A stretch of DNA of 64,000 bases, from NCBI RefSeq assembly GCF_040581485.1, contig NC_090134.1:20855698-20919697 (forward strand). Direction: 5' to 3'. A program made the position numbers and the translations under genes. The notes under the pieces were generated by a model, which was not told the origin of the DNA, searched no databases, and saw only the letters and a list, made by a program, of their open reading frames with translations. This stretch comes from Linepithema humile (Eukaryota; Arthropoda; Insecta; Hymenoptera; Formicidae). Of this stretch, positions 1 through 12,577 are shown piece after piece; position 1 is the first letter of the stretch, and each line of letters begins with the position of its first letter.

Positions 1-2853
1 CGCTGAAAAAGATTCTCTCCGTCGCCGTGGCCGGAGTTTCTGCAAGAGAATAATTTTATTACGAATAATAAAAATATTGCCGTCGCGAATGATTGATGCA
101 GGAACGCGTATAATGTTGAATATAAAAAAAAGTGAAATATTTTACCAACGAAGTATTTTCCCTTCCAATCGTAAGCTCCGCTGTCGATAGCAATGTAGAA
201 TCGTATGTAGCCTTCGTACTTCAAGAACGGCTGTATGCAAATCGCGCGGTTTTTGTCGATTACCGTGCCCATCACTACTTCGTTCTCGAAGCGGCACTTG
301 ATTTTTTGGCTCTCGTTGAAACACGGTCCTGTGATGTTGACGACGGTACCGCCCAACATATTTCCACTTTCCGGGGCGAAAACCAACGGCAGATGAGCTC
401 CGGCTGTGTAATATTAGAATGATAAGAATCATGAATTTAGAATCAAGAATTTATTGATCAGCATTTCTTAAAATACCGCGCTCTTACCAATATCCTTATT
501 ACAAGTGCCTAACATTATCTTCTCGTCTATTCTGAAAATGTGCCGACCCGGAAAGCCGTTTGCCCATCCTCTGCTCGTTAAATCGCGGAGCGTGGTTGCC
601 TGAGAATAAGGCTTGTACTCGTAACTCTGGGTTCCGTTGCCAGCATTAAATCCCACCTTAAAATGAATGAAAAAATAAGTCCCACAAATCAATTTGAGAC
701 ATTTCTTAACGAGAAGAAGTAAATAAAATATATATATCAAGATTTTTAAGAAAAATAAAATTTGTCTGACACAAAAATTTATAACATAATTGTTCATAAT
801 TGTTGCAAAACAAAAAATTTTTCGCGATCACTAACAAATGCAGGAACTCCATTCTCTCCTTGCGTTGTATCACCGCCTGCCTCAGTATGACTCGTCCATT
901 GGAGATTAAGATAGTTGAAGATAGCGTAAGTAAAGACTTCGTCGGTGGCTAAAACTAGTTGAAACGTGTTGGTTCGATAAAGAGATAAATCGATGCCACC
1001 TGCAAAGGACATGTTCTTCCAGGTTGCGATAAGGGCGTGCTTTGGCTCGAAGGAATCAGCGCCTACAACACCTTGACGAATGTCCCACATGACACGCTCT
1101 CGCATTTCCACACCGAACTGATCGGTTCTCGATTGCAAGTCCCTCTCGAGTCTGAAGAATAATTATTCTCCGTAAAATTTTTATTTTTCAACATTTCCCA
1201 CGCGTAATTGACGAAGACGCTAATTTTTTACATTACGTATGCGTACCGAAAATATACCCCCGGCTTCCTTTGATCAATGTCCGTTTCTCTCAGCATGCCT
1301 ATGCGACATTTACTAAAGAAAATGCCGATGAAACTGGGATCATTCTTTTTCGGCCAATCTTTGATCGGAAAAACAAGGGGATATGTAAGATGCTCCGGTG
1401 GATCGCTGAACTCTAAGTATCCGTTAACGGTTAACTAAAAAATTAACATCTTATTGGTTTTCAGATAAAAGTTGTCAATCGTAATAAAATTCTTGATTAT
1501 TGAATATTAAAATATCCAAATATTCGATCGGTAAATTAAAATTTCAAATTAAATACGTGAATTTAAATATATGGATGCTTTTCATACAAAAAAAAATATA
1601 CGAATTGCACTCAATAAAGATAATTATACTATTAAAAATACAAATGATAATGAATGCGGCCATACTCTTGTGTAATTGAACCTAAAGCCGAAGAACGGCA
1701 ATTGAAAATTCAAATTCTTGTGGATCTGCAATGATGTAGCCTGCAAAGCCGATTGGTAATCTCCCATATCATTGTCTCCGCCTTTGTCGAAATACCAGTA
1801 CATGAACTTAGATCGAATATCTCGCAATCTGGTATCTGTTATTTTATAAAAAGGCGGATTGTCATCTGGACGAGGCGCGTACCGATCAGCTTCGGGTGAA
1901 TCTGAATCTGCGTACCAAAGAGATCAAAACGATGCTATTAAAAATAATCGAAGTAAATTAAATATTTAATATAATATTACAACTGAAGTTAATATTTTGC
2001 ACTATATTTTTTGAAAAAAAAAATATATATATATTTATGCTAAATGCAGCAAATCTAACAAATTTGCAATCAACATTGAATCAAATTAAAGTGAAATTAA
2101 AATCAATCGTCAATTTCAAATGATTTATCAAAATAGCTTGTCTCATCCAATGAATCATCCCCGATTCATGTTAAAGTGAGTAACTGATAAATACGCTATG
2201 ATAAGAAATGATATGGATCGTCTACAGGCGAAGCGCAAAGCCTGAATACGCGAGACTTTTTATAAATTACTCTATTTAAAATTGCAATTAAAAAAAATTA
2301 AGTATTTTAAGAAAAACATATGCAAACAAAGAAGAACACAGACAGATACTGTATTCGTCGTTGCTCAAAGTGAAATTCATTGCGAAACGATGGTCACGCC
2401 CATTGATAAGGATAATTACTTACCGTATCTTACATATTTTCCGTTCTTTTCCTCCGTTATTCCGTCGAAAACCTTTTGAACGGAGATCGAATCCGTCTCA
2501 GATTCGCTTTTCGCTACAAAAGCATTTTCAGTTTCCGGCAGAACTTGGGTCGGATTTTCCTCACCGTCTTTTTTTTCGACAGGGCCTAAATTTTTGTCCT
2601 CCACAGCGAGATCTTCGATCTCCGAAGAAGTTTCCGCTTCCTTTGCATGTGGCGGCGACAACTCGTTCTCTTCCGTATTATGATTCTCGACTGATTCGTG
2701 TACATTCAGTCCGTATGCACTTTCAAACGTCTCGCTTTCGGTTTGCGCAATAATACCACTTGGCATTAATGAGGAAAGACAAACGAGAAGAACAACCCAT
2801 TTCGATAACGTGAAAATGCAATCGAGCCTGTTTCGCGACGCTCGAAACCGCAT
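1..2853 (-). CDS. mesh: Protein mesh, 5' part (first seven coding exons; continues past the left edge)
   Basis: Exons read as 2424-2853, 1666-1907, 1247-1434, 836-1151, 488-656, 146-403 and 39 to beyond 1; all junctions are GT/AG and keep frame (about 547 residues in the window). The ATG at 2851-2853 starts a hydrophobic signal peptide, followed by an acidic Glu/Ser-rich segment. Exons 2-5 encode the NIDO region (MYWYFDKGGDND, FGFRFNYTR, NGYLEF, TWKNMSFAGGID, TDEVFTYAIFNY, GFPGRHIFRID). Exon 6 looks like an IPT/TIG-type Ig-like fold (GGTVVNITGPCF), and exon 7 begins with ETPATATERIFF. This order matches insect mesh, a transmembrane protein of smooth septate junctions in gut epithelium; the AMOP, vWD, Sushi and membrane parts should lie beyond the window. 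An in-frame GTG lies upstream at 2872-2874, but the ATG is the better start. Family identity is confident; exact edges are manual. Confidence 0.93.
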
Positions 2854-2874
2854 TTTCGCAGAGCGGTAGTACAC

Positions 2875-4027
2875 GAACTAATTACTTTAGAACGCACAAC
2901 GAAACTGAACCGAGATTCAGGTAACAAGTCGCGATAACGATGTACTGATATCATCGGCTCTAGTATGATAAGGTGCAATTATCTCTTTACTACAGGTAGA
3001 TACGCAACACGTTGAACGGGAAAAGTGAAGACCCACGCGTTCCACTTACAAAAAGGGCGTATCCGCTTATACATATCTAAAATATTTTATCGATTAATTA
3101 AATTAACCGTTTGTTCCAACTTGTTTTCGCAAATGTATTAACAATCGATCTTTTAGAAGTAAATTGTTTATTCGATTTATGCAACTGTCCGTTATTTACA
3201 AAGTAAATATTTCTAGTACGAATTGGTTCGAAAATGTACCAAAATCTATCTTTTATTCTTGCGGACGACGAATTTTACAATAAAATATGTGCGATATATA
3301 ACGAATATTATACGAAGGATACTTCGTTTTTAAAACATCGTATTACTAACGACACTTTATATGAATGTGTTACTTATGCCACGGTATTCGTTATATGTAT
3401 AATAAAAATGTATGATTCTTATATCAATGCTGTATATATGTAGTTTAACTCAAAAATGTTGAGAGACAGTGTATCCTTTCATCCGCGGCTTTCTAAAATG
3501 TATATGAATTTTCCGGGCTTAAAACATATTTTGCGCTACAAATGCATTATAGAATAAATACACATATCAACAGTAACAGATACGTCTACATAATGTAGCA
3601 TTATGTTTATACATTGTTTCGTTCGGGTACACGATGTTAAGCAGTTTCTGTATGCATCATTCAAGTATCTAGATATGTACTGCAAGGATCTTAAAAGTAG
3701 AGGAAATTATGGGATTTTTGTACTGTAATGGTATCTTATATATCAATATTGTCCAAATGTTTACAAAAAAAACTATATTACATTTTTTTGTTGTATGCTG
3801 TTCGGTGTTGAAAATATTTTCAGTTGGTAATACGTATCACAGAAGAAATCTAAAAAAGTCACAGAAATACAAAAGAATTAAAAAAAAAAAAAAAGGACAC
3901 ATAAATCTGTAAGGGACACGTCTAAATTGCATTCTCTGCGGAACCTACAGCAATGATGTCAATATAATAATATTGCGGATATGGACCATACACTTGATTA
4001 TAAAGTGAAAAGATTTTTTTATAACAT
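2875..4027. other. Intergenic stretch between mesh and Pop2
   Basis: AT-rich sequence with no ORF that resembles a known protein. It should contain the 5' flank of mesh (right-hand gene end near 2853) and perhaps an extended 3' UTR of Pop2 from the other side. The short open frames at 3234-3443 and 3709-3912 are lysine/tyrosine-rich low-complexity translations and I do not support them as genes. Confidence 0.5.
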
Positions 4028-4033
4028 TTTATT
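4028..4033 (-). terminator. Candidate poly(A) signal of Pop2
   Basis: TTTATT on the plus strand gives AATAAA on the minus strand, about 48 bases after the Pop2 stop codon. It is the nearest canonical hexamer. In such AT-rich sequence chance matches are common, so a later signal could be used instead. Confidence 0.4.
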
Positions 4034-4080
4034 TGTAATGAAATAATTTCTCTCTGTTACGGTTGATTCTTTCGTTAACA

Positions 4081-5942
4081 TTACGAAGTTGAGGCATTAT
4101 CTCCATTACTGTCCATGTATGTGCTAGCTCCGTTCATTACAAATGATGTTCCCAAACCGTATAGATGTCCACAATATTTTGCATCATCAATGTTATCTTC
4201 AAAAAACATCTAAAATAAAAGCCGGAAGCAAGTTGAAAATATTTGCATATTATATATAAAATAAAAGTAAGTAAAGTGAAGAGTTAAATTATTTACCTCT
4301 CGCATTTTAAAAAAGACCATTCCTGTAAGTAGAGAATCAGACCCGGCTTGATGTTGAGGGCCTACTCTTTGAATTTCCAACTGTTCTGCTACTTCTTGTA
4401 AGCCACCTTTCAAGTTTTTGCATGATTTCATGAGGTACTGTGCATAAAGTAATATAAATTATGAAATCTCAAATATTTCTAATGAGTTTTACTTTTCCTT
4501 AAGCGATTGTACTTACTTTTACATCATATATTGTTGGAAAGTATATCCTAAGCAGTTCGAAAAATTCACTTTCCTCCTGGGGCAATTTTTGATCAGTGAG
4601 GAGTTTCAGTAAATAACCAAAGTCATAACCAGAATGAAACGACAGCCATTTTATGTCATCAACAAGAACAATTCCCGATGTCATCAATAGTTCTGCAAAC
4701 TCTAAAGGATCGATGCCTTCCTCTTCATGTTTCTTGAACTGTATACCACTATTTTGTAGCATTTCTATACTATCCTGTGCATACATGTCTTCACTAGCAA
4801 CAATAAAATGTACATGTCTTATTACAAAAAGGGCTAAAAAAAAGGTAAAAAAATTCGGAATGTTATATAATTATTTTAACTTAATGTTCCTAAAAAGTAT
4901 GTGATTCAATTAAGTACAAAAGTTAATAATACAAACTTACTGTAAATTAAATTTAAAATTAAATTGCCACGTTGTGTAACTACCGCCTGGTGTATTCCCC
5001 GATTCATCAAGGAATGTAAGACCAAGTTGAATTATTCGCAAAAGATCTACGTTGCAACGTAAGAGTTGATATTGATAATCGGCATTAGTTCTGAATTCAC
5101 CTGTTTCAAATAAAAATTATATATATATATATATATTTGTGTGTATTTTCCAAAGTGACATATGAGACATTTCTCAAAATTTTGCTCTTACCGATAGGCC
5201 TAGCTACAACACCCGGAAATTCTGTGTCCATTGCAATATACTGGTATTGTTGTACAACTTGACGAATTGTACGAAATTCCTCTTCCAAATTGTGTCCCCA
5301 TACATCTCTGATTCCGCATTCTTCGTTACTAGGCATAGTCCCTCCACCCTTCTGCTGCCCACTTGCGTTGGTCCCGCCTAAAAATTTTTCATTATTATTT
5401 AAAAATCTATATAGAAATAGATATTCAATGCTTTTCTTTATACATGTATTTTGACTGATTTATATTATCTTAATATTTTGCAAAATATATATGAAATATA
5501 AATTTATAAGATTATTATCATATTTTAAGTATAGGAATATGATGTTTATATATCTCACACAATATATGCAGAATTATAAATGCATACACAAAACATTTCT
5601 TTATTATAACTTTATTTATTTTTCTTTATTATATGTTCTTTCTGGTAGTTAGAATATGTTTCTTTATTTATAATGCGTATATCCTTTACTTACTAACTGA
5701 ACAAATGTATAAATTTTTCTTTCAATGTTCTTGATTCAATATTTGCTCAATGCAATTTCCATAATCTATATAACAATTACAAATATTCTATAGAATGCAT
5801 TATGTCTATTCAACAAAAGCTTTTATTTATACAGTCTCATTACATTTTACTGTGTGACATTACACTATCTTATTACAATTTAGTTGTGAACAAGAATCTG
5901 ACACATATCGTGTACATCTTACGCACCAGTAGCTGATGGCAT
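4081..5942 (-). CDS. Pop2: CCR4-NOT deadenylase catalytic subunit (Pop2/CNOT7/CNOT8/Caf1 family)
   Basis: Six coding exons: 5927-5942, 5192-5377, 4941-5100, 4517-4793, 4297-4437 and 4081-4209; the sum is 909 bases, 302 residues plus TAA. Pop2 is a DEDD-family 3'-5' exoribonuclease that shortens mRNA poly(A) tails within CCR4-NOT. The catalytic acids are visible: Asp56/Glu58 in MDTEFPG, Asp near 178 in FHSGYDFGYL, and Asp near 247 in QHQAGSDSLLTG. Other family blocks are NADYQYQLLRCNVDLL, WQFNFKFNL, EDMYAQDSIEML, GIQFKKHEEEGI and FFEDNIDDAKYCGHLYGLG. The protein is slightly longer than human CNOT7 because of a Gly/Gln-rich N-terminus. The first junction is the least sure: frame is kept with a GTGCGT donor at 5921-5926, while the stronger-looking GTAAGA four bases on would shift frame; translation could also begin at the second Met (residue 20). 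A truncated copy lies at 8443-9160. Confidence 0.95.
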
Positions 5943-7774
5943 TTTTCTGCATTTAACAGGGCCTCTTTTATCTTCAAATCACCTCCGTCACGGTTTTTCC
6001 TTCTTCATATCACTATAAATTCACACATAATTCATAACTCATTATGCATTGCTGACAGATATTATGTACTAAAAAAAACTTTCAATGCAATCCATATACA
6101 TATATCAGCAACCTCAGAGGCAGAGTATTTTAAGTCTCATGAACATAATTTTCCAGGACAAGGATCTAAAGAGATTTTTAGCAGCTCTAACTTGAAAGTG
6201 CACATTTGAAATCATAAAGTGATCGCTTGCAGCAAACTACGATGTAATCAAGGATTTAAAACTGTTTACCATTGGGCAAAACTTGAAGTCTTGTGATAAT
6301 AACTCAACTTTTGAAAAAATGTGTCTTAACATAGACTTAATATACTTCTGAGATGCTGATACAAAAACTATATTTTATCGAAATAACAGCTAACATTAAA
6401 TTTTTAATCAAGACGGCAAGCAAGGTTATGGTTATTGAGTAAACAACAACAGTTCATTGTAAATGTTTATCATATAAAGACAAAATGCAGAATATATTGC
6501 AAAAATACGGATAAAATAAAACCATTGTGCAAGAGCAATACCCAACAGAATTCGTTATTTGTTAAACAAGTTCGTAAGAAATCAGGTTATGTTTCTTAAA
6601 CAAACAAGAACGTCGTTCGAAGTTTAGAATGAGTTAACGTATGGGGAATTATACCATTCAATATGATATTCTTATGGCCAGCAATGTCTGAGTATGAAAC
6701 GAATTAATTGTGGTTGCACTTTCGAACTCACACTCCTGTTGTCAAACCATGAATAATTTAAACGACTTCTTCAGCTTACTATTAGCTTTATAAGCGCGAC
6801 ACGAAATACAGGCGCTTCGATCGCTGATACCACTGATGAGATGCTATTCGAACCTGAAGGACGGAGTATAAGCTGATACAAGCCAGGACTATCGGCGCGG
6901 GGAATGAACTTCTGGTGAGGAGGAATCTTGGTCTTCAACCATCTTGTTCGGCGTCCTAAGTGCTGCTATCTGTCATAATCCAATTGTATTATTTCTTCAA
7001 CCATGTTGGTAATAAAAAATTATTAAAATAATGTTCACTAAATTATTAGATAATAGAAACATCGTAAATAAAAACGTTATAAAATATTTGATCTAATTGT
7101 ACGATTGACTGTAATTATTTTTAAAAAATGATACGAGAAAAATTATAAGGTAAAGTAACATATCGTCACACTCTATATTCCATAACTCATCGACAGAGTG
7201 CACCACACATTACTTTTTGCCGGCTTGACTTAGCACGTGTTTTGTGCCACGTGTATTTGATTTTATATTGACACTGAACATCTGACATCATAAACATGCA
7301 ATTTACTTAACATCAAGTTATTATAAAATTGATCTACTCATAAATAATAAATAAAATTAGGAAATTATAAAAATTTTAATTCTTCTTACCTAAAATTGAT
7401 TTTATTTGCCTTATATATTTAAAAAGCATATTAAACTTTTACAATATGATAAATATCTAAATATAAAAAAAGAATACGATACTCTTGTTGCATGTTTGTA
7501 ATAATTCTGATAATAATTTAGTACGATTGTGGCAAATCCATATAAGATATGATATTTCTTCTAAACCAAAAAAGTATTTCAATAAACACTGATTATGTTT
7601 CATTCAAATTATTATATGTTATTAAATTATTGTACGTAGCATATGTTCAATATAACGAACAAGATAAAAAATATTAAATTAAGAAGTACTTTCTTATTCA
7701 TATATACTCTACATATTTTATATATACATATGTCTGTACATTTCATTTTATTACAGTCATTTATTATAAAAATC
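5943..7774. other. Pop2 5' flank, with a possible non-coding first exon
   Basis: No protein-coding gene seen. The block around 6780-6960 is richer in GC than its surroundings and ends on the minus strand with a possible donor (GTAAGC, 6774-6779), so it is a candidate 5' untranslated exon of Pop2. From about 6693 onward the sequence is duplicated at about 9200-10130, beside the Pop2 pseudogene. The segment about 5415-6692, which includes the ATG exon, is absent from that copy. The remainder is AT-rich with no recognisable element. Confidence 0.35.
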
Positions 7775-8380
7775 CTAATTATCTGGATTCCTTCGCAATC
7801 CTCGTTTGTTAACACACACGATCAAGCATTCATCGTCAGTTACAAAATAATTACCATTTCCTCTGCAACTCCCATACATGAAGGTTTGACAATCATTCGA
7901 AGTTGCATTATACCAATATCTTATTTCAAAATTTTTGCAAGGACCAGGGCCAAATTAAAGGTCACAATCTGTAAAAAATATACATTATGCAAAAACTTAA
8001 ATCATAACGCATATTGAACACAGCACTTTGATGAAAGAAATCGTTAATGCATAAGGTATGTTTATAAAATTTATCACCTATATTAAATCGAACCTTGCTG
8101 AATGTAACATATATAATAAAAAATCTAATAATTTTTTTAAATAATGGATAAAAATTGTAATTAAATGCGTAAAAATGTATACATTTTAAACAATTCAAAT
8201 TTTACAATTTATGTTAAAAATATTGTAATAATTGTAATAAAAAATTACTGTGTTCAATGTGAAAAAAAAAAACACTTACGTTTGTAATTAGTTACTTTAA
8301 ATGAGTTTGCTGCTGTCACATGTATTTAAGACAGTATGTGGAGGCAGCGAAAAGAAATAACAAGCATGTTTCAAACTCAT
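7775..8380 (-). pseudogene. Kunitz gene relic A (psiA)
   Basis: Two decayed exons of a Kunitz/BPTI gene. The domain exon (7775-7968) keeps its acceptor, all six cysteines and the block NFEIRYWYNATS, which is almost the same as in gene B, but has an in-frame TAA four codons into the domain, just after the first cysteine. The usual GGC segment reads MYGSCRGNGNYF. The signal exon (8280-8380) still begins with ATG-Ser-Leu-Lys and ends at a GTAAGT donor, but small deletions compared with gene C shift the frame and destroy the hydrophobic core. It lies between intact Pop2 and the Pop2 pseudogene. Two independent lesions make it very likely dead; the P1-equivalent residue would have been Lys. Confidence 0.85.
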
Positions 8381-8442
8381 CTTGCAACGTTCAAGTTTGT
8401 TGCATTTCTCCAATGTGTTATCTATAAAATTTTCGAAGAATA

Positions 8443-8875
8443 ATTCCAGGTGTCATCAGCAGCTCTGCAAAAGGTTGATGTCTTCCTCTTCATGTTTTTT
8501 TATTATTCTGAATTATATATATTTATTTTATAACATGTGTCTACTATCCTGTGCATACATTTCTTCATTGGCAATAATAAAATGTACATGTCTTATTACA
8601 AAAAAAGTTAAAGAAAATTCTGAATGTTACATAATTATTTTAACAACTTAATGTTCCTAAAAAATATATGACCAATTAAGTACGAAAGTTAATAACACAA
8701 ACTTACTATAAATTAAATTTAAAATTAAATTGTCATATTGTGTAACTACCGACTAGTATATTCTATAAGTCATCAAGAAATGTAAGACCAAGTTGAATTA
8801 TTTGTAAAAGATCTACGTTGCAACATAATGTTGATATTGATAATCGACATTAGTTCTGAATTCACCTATTAAATA

Positions 8876-8925
<50 letters not shown>

Positions 8926-9160
8926 TTTGTGTATATTTTCCAAAGTGACATATGAGACATTTCTCAAAATTTTGCTCTTACCGATAGGCCTACAACACCC
9001 GGAAATTCTGTGTCCATTGCAATATACTAGTACTATTGCACAACTTGACGAATTGTGTGAAATTCCTCTTCCAAATTATGTTCCCATACATCTCTGATGC
9101 ATTCTTCGTTACTGGGCATAGTCCCTCCTTCCTTCTGCTGCCTTATTGAGTTGGTCTCAT
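8443..9160 (-). pseudogene. Truncated Pop2 pseudogene (copy of exons 2-4)
   Basis: This is a DNA-level duplicate of 4669-5377: it keeps introns, so it is not a retrocopy. It contains the 5' portion of exon 4 (8443-8568 region), exon 3 (about 8708-8867) and exon 2 (about 8984-9160). It lacks exon 1, exons 5-6 and the rest of exon 4. Exon 2 has in-frame stops in the stretch matching QQYQYIAMD, and four bases are missing where the parent reads GVVARPIG. A TA microsatellite has grown in the intron at 8881-8921. Copy similarity continues leftward through the parent's intron edge to about 9197, then jumps to the parent's 5' flank. Confidence 0.9.
8881..8921. repeat. (TA)n microsatellite followed by a T-run
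   Basis: An uninterrupted TA run of about 40 bases, then about ten T. It sits in the intron of the Pop2 pseudogene; the matching intron of the parent (5117-5135) has a shorter TA run, so the expansion followed the duplication. Confidence 0.9.
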
Positions 9161-9197
9161 CTAAAAATTTTCCATTATTATTTAAAAATCTATATAG

Positions 9198-10281
9198 TAT
9201 TAAACGAATTAATTGAGGTTGCACTTACACACTCACATTTCTGTTGTCAAACCATGAAATAATTTGAATGATTTCTACAGCTTGCAATTAACTTTATAAA
9301 CGTGACACGAAATACAGGCACTTCGATATCACTGATAAGATGCTATTTGAACCCGAAGAACAGAGTATAAGTTGATACAAAGCAGGGCTATCGATGCGGG
9401 AAATGAACTTCATGTGAGAAGGAATTTTGATCTTCAACCATCTTGTTCGGCGTCCTAAGCACTACTAACTGTCATCATCCAATTGTGTTATTTATTCAAC
9501 CATGTTGGTTATAAAGAATTATTAAAATAAAGTTCACTAAATTATTAGATAATAGAAACATCGTAGATAGAAACGCTATAAAATATTTGATCAAATTGCA
9601 CGATTGATTGTAATTATTAAAAGAAACAGATACGCGAGAAAATCTTATCGTAAAGTAACATTTCGTTGCACTCTATATTCTACAGCTGATTCACAGAGTG
9701 CACCACGTGTTACTCTTTGGTCACCCACGACTGACCACGTGTATTGAGTCACGTGTATTTGATTATATATTAAAACTGCACACATTTGATATCATAAAAA
9801 TACAATTTATTTAACATCAAGTTATTATAAAATTGATCTCATAAATAATAAATAAAATTAGGAAATTATAAAAATTTTAATTCTCCTTACTTAAAATTGA
9901 TTTTATTTACCTTATATGTTTAAGAAGCAGATTAAACTTTTACAATATAATGAATATCTAAATAAAAAAAAGTATACGACACTCTTGTTGGATGTTTGTA
10001 ATAATTCTGATAATAATTTAGTACAATTGTGACAAATCCATATAAGATATGATATTTTTTAAACCAAAAAAGTATTTCAATAAACACTGATTATGTTTTA
10101 TTCAAATTATTATATGCTTTATTGTTATTAAATTATTGAACGTAGCATATGTTCAATATAGCAAAAAAGATAAAAAATATTAAATTAAGAAGTACTTTCT
10201 TATTCATATATATTTCTACATATTTTATATATACATATATCTGTATATTTCATTTTATCACAGTCATTTATTATAAAAATT
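9198..10281. other. Duplicated Pop2 5' flank
   Basis: Similar along most of its length to about 6693-7774, including landmarks such as the CCATGTTGGT block at about 9500 (parent about 7001) and the GCATATGTTCAATATA block before the Kunitz exon. The donor proposed for the Pop2 untranslated exon is not preserved. No coding region is supported here. The sequence 10253-10266 holds the 3' motif shared by several Kunitz genes (minus strand TGACTGTGATAAAA). Confidence 0.7.
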
Positions 10282-10817
10282 CTAATCATCCGTACCACAT
10301 AGGGTTTTGCAATCTTCGTAAGTTTTAAAATTATTTCCATTTCCTCCGCAACCTCCATACGAATAGACTTCACAATCCTTCGAAGTTGCATTATACCAAT
10401 ATCTTATTTCAAAATTTTGGCAAGGGCCAGTCACAAAAGGGAGGTCACAATCTGTGAAAAATATACATTGTGCAAAATTATATTATAACGCATGCAATAA
10501 ACCATAAAAAAATTACATATTAATTTATGTACAGTAAAATATCTATTTTATCATTGCGGTAAAATAAAACTGACAACTTCATATTTTCGCAATTTACGAC
10601 AATTTATGATAATTAAATATATGCATTAAATAATTATTATAACGATTTGAGTTCTCCAAATTACATGAAAAGTATTATAATAGCAAATATAATAAAAAAT
10701 TACTGTGTGTGTTTAATGTGAGAGAATAAAATACTTACAATCAATCTTACTTAATGTCGCATGCGTCAACATACTGAAGGAAGCAAATACGAATAATAAG
10801 TTTGTTTTGAAACCCAT
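10282..10817 (-). CDS. Secreted single-domain Kunitz/BPTI protein B (P1 Gln)
   Basis: Exons 10739-10817 and 10282-10451 join in phase 1 to give 82 residues. Exon 1 encodes a signal peptide (MGFKTNLLFVFASFSM, then THATLS). Exon 2 holds the full domain with six cysteines at the classical BPTI spacing (8, 15, 7, 12 and 3 residues between them), the FEIRYWYN core and YGGCGGNGNNF, and ends GTDD-stop. Family members insert the loop around P1 into a serine protease; here the residue after the second Cys is Gln, which does not predict ordinary trypsin inhibition. The gene sits beside the Pop2 pseudogene and is the live partner of dead psiA. A U element lies upstream at 11652-11915. An AATAAA occurs about 10 bases after the stop. 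Confidence 0.9.
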
Positions 10818-11651
10818 TTTTTGTGTGTTGTCTTAATTGACTTTCTGATAGTTACGTTTGATCAATATAATATCTCTTTCTCGGAAAATTTTATTATGAA
10901 TAATTACCATACGTATTAATCTAAAATTCTATAAATTTAATGTTAGTCATATCATCACATATAAAGATTAATGTTCTAACAAGTGAATCATAATATCTAA
11001 TCTGATTTATGTACATAATTATCTACATTAATTCATAAGTTGTTTTAATAAATAACGTAATTTATCTGTTCTTTATAATAATTTTAAATCGTAAAATTAG
11101 CACTGTTCATTATTTATCACATGTATGCATATAGTAAAAAAAAGAATATAATTCTGTAGAAGAAATGTGAATAATATTGTAAAATATTAACGATTATTTC
11201 TTCGATACGTTTACTATGCAAAAAAGGGCTGCAAAATGTGTTGTGTCTATTAGTTTTATTCGCTCGAATGAAATTTGTACGTTCTGCATTATTTGGTCCC
11301 GTCACGATTAAAACATAAGCTAATCATAGTGTGAAAAATTTTTACGTTATAGTTACGATGCGTATGTGAGTTTTGAACACAGCATTTTGACGAAAGAAAT
11401 CGTTAATGTATAAGATTTGCTTATAAAATTTATCACCTATATTAAATCAAACCTAACTGAATGTAATACATAAAATTAATTAATTAAAATAAGTTCTTTC
11501 GATATTATCTGATTTAATTTCCATAAAAATGCATATAGTAAAGAAAGTTGTTGGAAAAATGACAAAACCAGAATTGTTTAAATAATTTCAACTCTAATTA
11601 AAAGTAAAAGTGAATTTAATGTTGTGATAAAATTGATTGAAGGTCACTTAC

Positions 11652-11915
11652 CAAATTTTAATAGATTTCTTTTCCTAGGAAGAATCGAGTTCGATGTGGT
11701 AAAATTCTTTCACTCTTTGTATATGTCCAAGCAAATCGCAAAAGACGTCTGTTACCGTGATCGGCCAAAAGACAACAGGATCACGATCAATCCTTTGTCG
11801 ATTCCGAAATCTCCCTTCTATAACCGTACGCAGAGATTGCGCATTGTCTGCTAATAACATGGCTGATAAATTGCGAATATCATCGTTGTGATATCCTGTG
11901 TGCATGATATAAGGC
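11652..11915 (-). promoter_or_regulatory. U element of gene B (candidate non-coding first exon)
   Basis: Conserved block found upstream of most cluster genes, on the coding strand. It ends in a GGTAAGT donor at 11646-11652 and contains the shared ATTGCGCA-type core near its 5' end. Reading frames are not conserved between copies because of indels, so it is unlikely to be coding. It may be an untranslated first exon spliced to the signal-peptide exon, or a promoter/enhancer block. Confidence 0.6.
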
Positions 11916-12577
11916 TTCGAGAGAAAGAACACCTATTTAAAATCTCACGGTGCTCGCAATAAATATTTCCTATTATATCCTAGTTATAATCTCAACCATG
12001 TACTCATCATAAAATACGTGTATACATTGTTTAATATTTCAATAATATTATAAGTAATATTATACATTTCATATTATTTTATTTTTGAATAAAATGTTTT
12101 GCAAATCCCAAAACAGATATCATTTATTTTATTTATATAGTTTTAACTTTAAGATTAAACTTTATAGTTTACTTTATAATTTGCCAACCAATTGAAATGA
12201 TGAACGAATTAAATTTCGCAGAGCTTTTGCATCTAATTTCGTTTATAAATTATAGAACGCTAATTGTACCCAGTTTACGTAAAATGGATAGAAAGGGTAT
12301 GATATTTTTAAATTACGTAAGTATAATAAAAAACATTAATTATTCTTAATTCAAATTACGTGTTTTAATGTTATTAATCTATTGTAGTATTATATATTCA
12401 ATATGTGGTAAAATAAATAATATATAATAAAAAAAGAAACAAATACGAAAAAAATGTTAAATTTTTGTTACATATGTATTTCAATGGATAATTTAATTTT
12501 GTTACAGTCAATTCTTATAAAAATAAAGAATTTGTACGAATATCTGATCAGAATTTCATACAGTCTTACATTCCCGT

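Noticed and set aside
132..422. Open frame on the plus strand across a mesh exon
   Set aside because: It is the antisense of mesh exon 6, whose minus-strand frame gives family-matching protein and correct splice phases.
3234..3912. Two short frames between mesh and Pop2
   Set aside because: AT-rich low-complexity translations without a recognisable domain or homologue.
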